Source: Costus lasius (taxonomy: Eukaryota > Streptophyta > Magnoliopsida > Zingiberales > Costaceae). From it: DNA of 64,000 nucleotides. The notes below the pieces were generated by a model that saw nothing but the letters and a program-made list of their open reading frames with translations, was not told the origin of the DNA and searched no databases. The stretch lies in assembly GCA_027563935.2 (NCBI GenBank), contig CM050449.1, forward strand, positions 48,644,507-48,708,506. Reading direction: 5' to 3'. Below, piece by piece: positions 55,802 to 64,000 of this stretch. The position numbers were made by a program, and so were the translations under genes. Numbering within the stretch: the stretch's first letter is position 1; the number at the start of each line of letters is the position of its first letter.

Positions 55802-58800
55802 TGGCTATGAACAATAGCAGTTAGTCACTGCGATCTACCCTGGATAAGTTGGTTGGATCCAACTTACTGGATTGGTATATGAACTTGAGAATAGTGCTCA
55901 AGCTCGAGAGGAAGCTTTATGTTCTTGAGCGTCTTATTCCTGAGCCACTTCCATGCTCGGCCACAGCGGCTGAGAGGGATGCTTATGATAAGCATCAGGT
56001 TGATACTTTGGGGATCGCTAACCAACATGTCACTTGAATTTAAAGGGTGATATGAATCGAAGAGTGCCTCTAAAATTATTTTAATCTAAGGCAGCTCTTC
56101 GATGAATTGGTTGAGCTCAATCCTGCTAAAGTTGATATTCAGTGTGTTGAGCCGAAAGGCTTGACCAAGGAACTGAAATTAAAGATGGATATGATCAGGA
56201 ATAATAGGTGCTATTCATGTGGAGGGCCACCTCACATGTTGAAGGACATGTTGCAACTTCAGAATGAGGAGAAGAAAGGCAAGGCCTTGTCTTCATGCTC
56301 AGGTATTTATGTTACCGAAGTCAACCTTTCTACTCCTATGACATGGGTATTGGATACCGCATGTGGAGTACAAATATGCAAAGGCTCAGAAAGGATAGAT
56401 CGGTAAGGCCTAGAGAGATTGACCTACGGATAGGTAACAGGGCACAAGTTGCTGCTGTTGCTGTAGGAGTTTTTCTCCCTGCCTTCTGGACTTCAGTTAA
56501 AGCTAGACAATTGCTATTATGTACCTTCCCTTACCAAAACATTGTATCCACTCCTTGCTTGGCAAAGAAAGGATTTAGGTTTGAAATAAAAGAGAACTTA
56601 TGTTCTTTTTCTTTTGCAAACATGTTTTATGGGAAGGGTACTTTGTGCAATAGTCCACATGTCTTGGACATGGTTAGCTCTATTTGTAACATAAATATTA
56701 AAAGGACCAAACTGAGTGGTTCAGTTGGTACTTTCCTACGGCATTGTCGATTAGCCCATATAAACAAGAATCGCATTCGACAACTCCATGAAAATGGGTT
56801 GCTAGATTCGAGTTCCTTGGAGTAACTTGATACATATGAGACTTGTTTATTAGGGAAAATGACAAAGACGCCCTTCACCAAGACTGGTGAGAGGGCAGGA
56901 GGTTTGTTCGATCTCATACATAGTGATGTGTGTGGGCTATTCAATAAACAAGCCAAAGGAGGGTATAACTACTTCATCACATTTACTGATGATTTCAGTA
57001 GATATGGTTATGTCTACATGATGAGACATGAGTCTGAATCCTTTGAGAAACTTAAGGAATACAAACATGAAGTAGAGGACCAGCTTGGTAGACCCTTTAA
57101 GGATCTTCGATCAGATCGTGATGGAGAGCACCTGAGCAGTGAATTCTTTGACTATCTGAGTAAGTGTGGGATCCTATCCCAACTCACTCCTCCTAGAGCA
57201 CCTCGGTAGAATGGTGTATCTGAAAGGAGAAATCGAACCTTGTTGGACATAGTTCGGTCTATGATGAGTCATGCAACTCTACCTCCCTCATTCTGGGGAC
57301 ATGCACTTGAAAAAGCTTCTCTAATACTGAATAATGTTCCATCTAAGAGTGTCTCAAAGATTCCATACGAGGTATGGAATGGGAGACGCCCTAATCTCAC
57401 TTTTATCAGGATCTAGGGATGTGAGGCTTATGTCAAACGTCAGGATTCTAGCAAGCTAGAACCTAGATCTGATAAGTGTATGTTTGTGGGGTACCCTAAG
57501 GAGACTAAGGGTTACTACTTCTATATTCCCACCGAGAACAAAGTTTTTGTTGCTCGGAGTGCGGTCTTTCTAGAGAAAGAATTTCTCATGAAAGAAGTTA
57601 GTGGGAGGAAGTTTGACTTGGACGAGGTCCAAGTGCAACCACAAGACATAGAGATGGGAACCTGAGCCACCTGCACCGGTTGCTAGGCAGCCTGAGGCTC
57701 AGACACAGGCCCCATGTAGGTCTGGGAGGTTTCGTCGTGCACCTGAGAGGTATGGGTCGCTGCCGACCCAACACGACGGGATCTTCATCATGGAGGATGA
57801 ACCCAGGACTTATGATGAGGCGGTCAGTGGACCGGACTCCGAGAGATGGCTTGAGGCCATGCGATCCGAGATGGATTCCATGTCGGCTAACTAAGTCTGG
57901 GATTTGGTTGAGCTGCCTGATGGGGTAAAACCCATAGGGTGTAAATAGGTCTTCAAGAGGAAGACAGACATGGATGGCAAAACAGTTACTTATAAGGGTA
58001 GACTAGTGGCTAAAGGATTTAAACAAGTCCACGGGGTGGACTATGATGAAACCTTCTCGCCAGTTGCCATGATCAAATCCATTCGGATTCTGCTTGCTAT
58101 AGCTGCATATCATGACTATGAGATATGACAGATGGATGTGAAGACAGCGTTCCTTAACAGGAAGCTAACTAAGGATGTGTATATGACACAACCTAATGAC
58201 TTCATCCATCCTGCAGATACTAGTAAAGTCTGCAGGCTAAAGAAATCCATTTACGGATTAAAGCAAGCATCTCGAAGTTAGAATCTTCAGTTTGATGAAG
58301 CTGTGAGAGATTATAGCTTTATCAAAAGCGAAGATGACGCCTGTGTATACAGAAAATTCAGTGGGAGCCTGGTGACTTTTCTGGTCATGTATGTCGATGA
58401 CATACTTCTCATTGGAAACGACATCCCTAGTCTTCAAGCTGTGAAGACATGGTTAGGGAAGTGTTTCGAGATGAAGGACTTAGGGGAGGCCGCCTATATT
58501 CTAGGCGTGAGGATCTACCGGGATAGATCCAAGAGGCTCTTGGCCCTTAGTCAGAGTACCCACATTGATAAGGTCCTGGAGAGGTTCAACTTGGAGCAAT
58601 CCAAGAAGGGATACCTTCCAGTGAGACATGGCCTTACTCTCTCAAAGAACTAGTGTACCAACACAGAGCCTGAGAGAGATGACATGAGTCGAGTGCCCTA
58701 TGCTTCTGCGGTGGGATCGATCATGTATGCAATGTTGTGTACTAGACCAGTTATGGCTTATGCTGTGAGCATAACCAGCCGATCCAATCCTAGTTTACAG

Positions 58801-59368
58801 CACTGGGTGGCTGTAAAGAATATCCTTGAGTATCCTGAAAGGGACTAAGGATTTATTCTATAAAGTCTACGGGGACAGGAAGAACTCAGTGTGCAGGGCT
58901 TCACTGATGAGTCGTTCCAGTCTGATCCTGACAACTTCAGATCGCAGACCAGCTATTAGTTTAAGAAGGTTGGAGGTGCTGTATGCTGGAAGAGCTTCAA
59001 GCAATCCACCATAGCTAATTCTACAACCGAAGCTGAGTATGTGGTTGCTTCTGAGGTAGCCAATGAAACCGTTTGGATCAGGAAGTTCTTTTCTGAACTT
59101 CAGGTGGTTCCAAGTGCAATGAATCCCATTGAGCTCTACTATGACAACAATGGGAACTGCACATACTAAGGAACCACGGTCTCATCAATGGTCCAAACGC
59201 ATACTCAAGAGATTTCGCCTAATCAAAGAGATCATTGATCGAGGTGATGTCAAGATTAGCAGAATTGACACAGAGAGCAATCTAGCAGACCCACTGACCA
59301 AGGCTTTGGCGCAGCAGATGCATGATGGTCGTACTAGAGATATGGGGTTGAGGTTGCTCAACCTCTAG
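55802..59368 (+). pseudogene. B3 gag-pol, heavily decayed
   Basis: Homologous to B2 from M-A-M-N-N to the RNase H end, but broken by many stops and indels: TAG within 15 codons of the start, a 6-bp and an 11-bp deletion in gag, stops near 56825 and 57209, TAG at the Trp codons near 57413, 57893 and 57945, and several frameshifts near 58650-59160. Gag has the same capsid deletion as B2, and its zinc knuckle likewise lacks the last Cys. Recognisable segments: protease D-T-A-C-G (about 56375), integrase core (56860-57200), Y-V-D-D (about 58392), RNase H (about 58900-59340). Confidence 0.9.
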
Positions 59369-59389
59369 GTCTTAGTGCAAGTGGGAGAT

Positions 59390-59866
59390 TGTTGGTGTAT
59401 ATGCCCTAGGACCTACTTTTGGTCCATCTTTGTACTACTTGACTCTGATATTAATATATATCTTTCTGGCATTGTCGTTATCATTGTTTGTCTACACCTG
59501 CGATTGTGTACTTACATGATAATGTCCCTGGAGACAGATTGGATCTGTGCTCGAACTATAGTCCCCAGTCGATGTACCTGAGTGGATATGGGACAACTCT
59601 GGTACTTGTGAGACTGGTATGTGCGCTGGTTAGGCACGTGGTGCTAACGCAGACACATGGGTATATCATTGGAAGATATACTGGATAGACCCGCTGTGAG
59701 GCTATGACTTGGTGTCATGAGTTATCCTCACAAGTGACAGGAGATGCATTGATCCCTTGACTTGAGGTCATTGACCATTCTATATGGTTAGGGATATGCT
59801 TTGATGCAACCTAACACCTTGCCGTAGTTGGGAGGTCATAACGGTTGTCATTGAGCATGTCACGAC
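59390..59866 (+). repeat. B3 3' LTR, left part
   Basis: First 477 bp of the LTR, interrupted by A8 after ACGAC (59862-59866). Very close to 52061-52537. Confidence 0.9.
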
Positions 59867-61564
59867 TGTTGGAGTATGCCCTTAAGGCTAATGTTTGAGG
59901 CCTTGGGATTGTATAAGTATCATGTAATAAACTCTTATGTTTATAAAAGGCATGGTTGTTATTCAGGTTGTTACCTTGTCTGCTGTAATAAGTGTACTTC
60001 TGAATAATGTCTCAAAGCTGTTCAGCTAGGCTGACAGGCTATATGTCCTTAGTCGAGATATCTTGGTGAACATGAGACAGCCTTGATATGATTGAGACTA
60101 ATATAAGTGCTAATCTTATAGGATGCTTCGAGCATGGAATAAGATGTAGACTCATGGGTACATTGGATGTACTGGACAGACCCTACTGGGATATTCCATT
60201 GCTTGTCACAATGTGAATGATCCTTGTAAGCAGCAAGTGGCACATGTCCTCTGACTTGAGATCACTTGTGTTTCTAAATGATGATTGTCATTGTCTTGAG
60301 GTAGTTCAATATCATTTGAAACATAATGATTATAGACTATCTTGGATGGTGAGCTTGAATCAGGTTAGGGCACTAGTGATAGACATAGGATTGCCGTCTC
60401 CTTGTTTAAGGAGTGTGATGTTCTAAAGGGCCCCCTTATGAGATGATTGAGATAGTGTATGGCCATACCCAGATGACTATGTGCATCTGATCTAATCATG
60501 CTCATCGTATTGGAGTTACAGGCTTGACATGCTTGTCCAATAAGAACATCCAGTGGCAAAGGAATTATGTATGCCTTGTGAGTTTGATTCACACTTGTGC
60601 TATGGTTTGGGAGTAGTCTTGGAAGACTCTTTCCTTTATATCGGGAGACAGTGATGTGTTGCTAGATACCCCTCACTGATCGTGATAACGTAAGTTATCG
60701 TTACCGACATTTAGAGGAAACCCTCAGGGTCGCACAATTTGGTGATATGGCTTACTTGAGTCAGATCGTATGGACTGGATTCTTTGAGTTCAGATTATAG
60801 GGATTTAATCTCTGATTGTAAGTGAGATCTGGTCTGATCATGTTTGATTGATTAGGACTTGAGATCGGTAAGCTTCGATCGAGAGAGATGATGCTAGATC
60901 GGAGAGATCAGGGGCATCAGGAGATGAATGGTTAGATCATGAGCCTTGGGGTTCGATTTGGTCTAGACCAAGTGGCTTGAGCTATTTCGGTTTGGTTTGA
61001 TGAACCAAATTCGATTGAACGATTTGGATTGAACCGGTTCACAAATGTGAACGCTTGGTTCAATGCCAATATGCGTTCATGAAGTGGCTTGAACTCTTGG
61101 CTTGATTCTCTTCCACTTATGGAAAGTAATCAAAGCCGGTTATGCTTCAACGCCAAAAACGCATAAGCGTTGGCTTCTTCACTTGAACGCGATCATCCTT
61201 TCGTTGGGTGGTTGACGAAGGTGGGAGAGAAGCAAGAGAAGCTCTCGGCCAAGAAAGGGAATCATCTCATCATCCCTTCCAATTCGACAAAAGAAAAGCT
61301 TGGGTGTCTTGCTAGCACAAGGGACCGCAAGGAGTAAGCATCTTCATCTTGTGTGTGAACTTGTGGAGGAGATCTAGTTTGTTCTCTTCATCCAAGCCGA
61401 CTTCCAAGCATATGGCGTTGGTATGAATTTCCATCTCAATCTATTCAATCGGTTATAGTTGAACATATGGCATGCAAATGATCTTAAACCCTTGCTTCCG
61501 CTAGCATCTTTTTCATTAGCGCCATGCTTAGGGTTTTTGCCCCCCATTTTAAGGGGTTTCTTCA
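59867..61564 (+). repeat. A8 5' LTR
   Basis: 1698 bp, begins TGTTGGAGTATGCCC (one substitution from the usual start), ends GGTTTCTTCA. It has ATG-GCG-TTG at 61412-61420 followed by donor-like GTATGAAT. Confidence 0.93.
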
Positions 61565-61625
61565 ATTGGTATCAGAGCTAGGCTCTATGCATGCTATTAT
61601 GTTTGCTGATGTGATCCATACATGT

Positions 61626-61760
61626 TGCGCTTACTTGATGAACTTTGCGCTTACTTGATGATTTGGTTACATGAACTTTGCGCTTGTGTCATGGTTACAT
61701 GAACTTTGCGCTTGTGTCATGGTTACATGAACTTTGCGCTTGTGGCATGATTACCTAAAG
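61626..61760 (+). repeat. 28-bp tandem repeat in A8 leader
   Basis: Units containing ATGAACTTTGCGCTTGTGTC, the last three spaced 28 bp; the counterpart of the 27-bp array in A2 but with different unit length and variants. Confidence 0.82.
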
Positions 61761-62911
61761 TTTGCGCTCCCCCTTGAAGGGGACCCCCTAAATTTTGCGC
61801 TCCCCCTTGAAGGGGACCCCCTTAGATCTAAGGGTTATCAATATGAATGAAGCATGTTGTTTGATTGTTTGCGCTTGATCTAGATGTTTTATAAAACTTA
61901 TATCTTGCGCGGCTGATTAGATCTAAGGTGCCCCTACTATAATTCCTTAGATGGGTTGATGGGGTTGAAAGCATAATCTAAATAGATCCAAGTCTGATCA
62001 GACCATCTGACAGCTCAGATGAGTTGACCTGATAGCACCTATGCGCAAGCACAAGGTGGCTGTAGGTTGACTGCATCTAGGGCGTGTAGCGAGGTCTGGT
62101 TGAGACAACTACTGAACACACATGAGTTAGGCCCGGGGTCACACCCGCTTGCCAAAACTCATGAGGGTGGTTCAGCCCTTGGCGCATGCATGGTTGACCA
62201 TTAGGTCAACACGGGTCAGTTAGGACTCGGTGCATGCAAGGGCAGTGGATCTGACTAGATGGATGCGTGGATCCCTATCAATGGACCATTGTAAGGTTAT
62301 AGGGCTTATAAGGAAATTAAAATTGATACCATGGGGTTTTTCAAAAATTTTAATTTCATGAATGGATCACATGTTGATTGAACCATATGCTTGTTTATTT
62401 AGTCTTATGTGGGTTGCCCATTTGTGTGCTGTGCTGGGGCCTGCGTGCCTGGATTTAAAAATTGTAAATTAATTTGTGATCTGCGAATCACATTGTACTT
62501 AATTTATAATATGTTGTTGACCTGCGAGTCAACCTTGTCTAGATAGATCAAATGTACTTTGATTAGACAAGAGCACAAAGGCACACATCCAAGAGGGGCA
62601 TTCACCTGGTGGTGCACCTGAGGTGCTCTTGGCACTAGGGCACTGGGTTGGACCAGATGAGATGCAATGGAGCTCAAGTGAAGACTTAAGTAAAATTAAG
62701 GTCTTACTAGGGTTCATGGGCTTTTACCACATAAGATCATGCATTCTATTTATTGCTTTTATAATTAGAATTGCATGTTTAAGTTTATCTTCTGCTATCA
62801 CCATAGGACTTCCATGATAGTTAAGAAGATAAAAGACCGTTAAAATCCAACGCTAACATATCAAGCTCGATAAGCCTTCTGACGCGAAACCTCACCTTTC
62901 TGATTATCGTT

Positions 62912-63272
62912 GGAGCCGTGTTGAACCCACTCAGTGGGCACGTCCATCTATCTTCAGACGGTGCTGGATTTCACCTGCGTGTTACAGAGTTGGGATTTAT
63001 CCCCTCTCGTTGCTCAGCATAGCACGTGGTGGTCCAGGGAGTAGGTCAGGTCAGCTTGACCATGTAGACTACATATGTGGCGCATATGGTAGCGCATGGA
63101 GGCAGCCATCTCTGGGATCAGAGACTGTGTTGTACCAACTCAGTTGGCACAGTCTGCTGGATTGCCAAGATGAAGGGGAATCGCACGGGTTGGCGATTGG
63201 CTGGGACAGCCTACCAGAAATTAGTGCTTGTCATCTCTGTGCATCTTATCTCGCCTGAGCGGGACGCGGAGA
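62912..63272 (+). promoter_or_regulatory. A8 leader three-hairpin block
   Basis: Hairpins at 62912-62945, 63122-63155 and 63234-63272. Third: outer arms TCTCTGTG and CGCGGAGA with two G-U pairs, inner arms TCTCGC and GCGGGA, loop CTGA, bulge CATCTTA. An AATCGC/GCGATT hairpin (63179-63198) and GGCTG/CAGCC hairpin (63199-63211) lie between the second and third. Confidence 0.6.
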
Positions 63273-63454
63273 CCAAGTATGAAATCTGGATCCCATCTCA
63301 CTAAAAGAGTGTTACTCTTTCGGACTGTTTACTGGATTTTTCAGTCAGACAAAATAGTGAGAAAAGAATCTTTCTTAAGTCCTGGATTGATTCTGAACAT
63401 TGATACTGACCTTGCTGTTCTTGCTTGTTGTAGATTCCTGCAGCAACGAACACC

Positions 63455-64000
63455 ATGAGCTTCAATGTGCGATCCCTACTGGAAAGGGAGAAGTTTGCTG
63501 GGACGAACTTCTCTGACTGGTTCGGACACCTTAAGATCGTTCTTAAGGCAGAGAGGAAACTGTATGTCCTCGAGACGGCGATACCGCCGCAGCCCGCTCC
63601 GAACGCCGCAAGGGCGGTTCGGGATGCCTACGAAAAGCACGTCAATGATAGCATTGATGTCGCTTGCCTGATGCTAGCATCTATGACGCCACCGCTGCAG
63701 CGTCAGCATGAGGATATGTCGGCTATAGAAATTATAGCGAACCTCAAGATGCTGTATGCTGCACAGGCGAGGACTGAACGCTATAATCTGACGAAGCTCT
63801 TCTTTCAGAGCAAACTGGCTGAAGGGAGCCCAGTGGGAGCTCACATGCTCAAGATGATTGGGCACAAGGAGGCTCTGGAGAAACTGGGGCATACCATCAA
63901 CCAGGAGCTTGCTGTGGATATTATTCTGCAGTCTCTCCCGCCTTCTTTCGATGCGTTCATCATTAACTTTAATATGAACAAAATCGATTGTACGCCGGCA
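63455..64000 (+). CDS. A8 gag, N-terminal 182 codons
   Basis: M-S-F-N-V-R-S-L-L-E-R-E start shared with A2 and A7. Open to the window edge without a stop and cut before the zinc knuckle. Encodes the capsid region. Compared with A2 there are only a few substitutions (for example Thr for Pro in F-A-G-P-N). The gene may be intact; the rest is not visible. Confidence 0.9.
   Translation, partial: MSFNVRSLLEREKFAGTNFSDWFGHLKIVLKAERKLYVLETAIPPQPAPNAARAVRDAYEKHVNDSIDVACLMLASMTPPLQRQHEDMSAIEIIANLKMLYAAQARTERYNLTKLFFQSKLAEGSPVGAHMLKMIGHKEALEKLGHTINQELAVDIILQSLPPSFDAFIINFNMNKIDCTPA

Larger units (their letters stand above)
61421..63433 (+). other. A8 predicted leader intron
   Basis: GTATGAAT to CTTGTTGTAG. 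The joined frame is M-A-L-I-P-A-A-T-N-T and then gag Met at 63455. A CTGAC branch-like motif precedes the acceptor. Confidence 0.52.
61565..63454 (+). other. A8 leader with PBS
   Basis: TGGTATCAGAGC at 61568-61579. Then a 28-bp tandem array (61626-61760), two LTR-end-like CCCCCTTGAAGGGG copies (61763-61822), the hairpin block and the acceptor-like site. Confidence 0.85.
52061..64000 (+). mobile_element. B3: family B element, decayed coding region, split by A8
   Basis: Plus-strand element with 5' LTR 52061-54125 (2065 bp, longer than B1 and B2), PBS 54127-54138, a badly decayed internal region and the first 477 bp of a 3' LTR (59390-59866), into which A8 is inserted. The rest of the 3' LTR lies beyond the window. 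Left flank GTAAA (52056-52060) is the expected target duplication. About four differences in 477 aligned LTR bases (around 0.8%). Confidence 0.88.
59867..64000 (+). mobile_element. A8: family A element, continues past the right edge
   Basis: Plus-strand element beginning with a 5' LTR at 59867-61564, PBS 61568-61579, a 1.9-kb leader and gag from 63455. Closest in the window to A2 (same LTR end type, same leader tandem repeats). Visible gag is open. The 3' half and second duplication lie outside. Confidence 0.92.

Noticed and set aside
1..64000. Naming the plant species or a centromeric location from the CRM-like gypsy motifs
   Set aside because: Lineage motifs alone do not identify species or chromosome position; a genome-wide search would be needed.

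Overview
The window is plant repeat DNA from a nuclear genome, with no host gene I can support. It is a stack of nested LTR retrotransposons. Two Ty1/copia families dominate. Both look like the Tork/Angela (BARE-type) lineage: integrase precedes reverse transcriptase, the polyproteins are alike, the PBS is TGGTATCAGAGC (initiator Met-tRNA) and the LTRs are 1.65-2.1 kb. Family A LTRs begin TGTTGGGGTATGCCC; family B LTRs begin TGTTGGTGTATATGCCC. A decayed Ty3/gypsy chromovirus and a decayed ORF resembling Athila ORF1 are the older substrates. An angiosperm with a repeat-rich genome fits; the species cannot be named from this.

Layout. 1-14213: A1, a minus-strand family A element running off the left edge, split in gag by A2 (1109-10253), a complete element with an uninterrupted 1294-codon polyprotein. 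14214-17766: A3, a plus-strand pol and truncated 3' LTR, itself split by A1. 17767-27290: the gypsy element (minus), split by solo LTR A4 (17955-19632, TSD ACACG) and by B1 (22123-26418, TSD AATGT). 27318-27720: 63-bp tandem repeats. 27896-28151: family B LTR fragment. 28152-51190: Athila-ORF1-like remnant, split by B2 (29258-40411, TSD ACCCT; B2 itself carries LTR A5 and solo LTR A6, TSD GGCCA) and by A7 (41044-50133, TSD AAAAG). 52061 onward: B3, whose 3' LTR is split by A8 (59867 to the right edge). Six insertions have both 5-bp target duplications in the window, and removing A2, A4, B1, B2 or A7 restores a continuous reading frame or host sequence.

The most interesting content is in the 1.6-2.0 kb leaders between LTR and gag. 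(1) Every family A LTR that covers the site carries ATG-GCN-(A/T)TG followed by a splice-donor-like GTATG or GTGAG. A branch-point and acceptor-like site lies 21 nt before the gag ATG. Joining the two puts the LTR start codon in frame with gag, and all four Ala codons occur at GCN, a coding-type substitution pattern. (2) Both families carry three large hairpins in a block of 357-361 nt, ending about 165-190 nt before gag, with extensive compensatory base changes. Both observations suggest a conserved RNA system that separates a spliced Gag message from a structured genomic RNA; this is inference from sequence only.

Other points: B1 has a 5' junction patched by microhomology template switches. 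B2 and B3 share a shortened Gag and a broken zinc knuckle. B3 is badly decayed in coding sequence although its LTRs are about 99% identical, which suggests mobilisation in trans.
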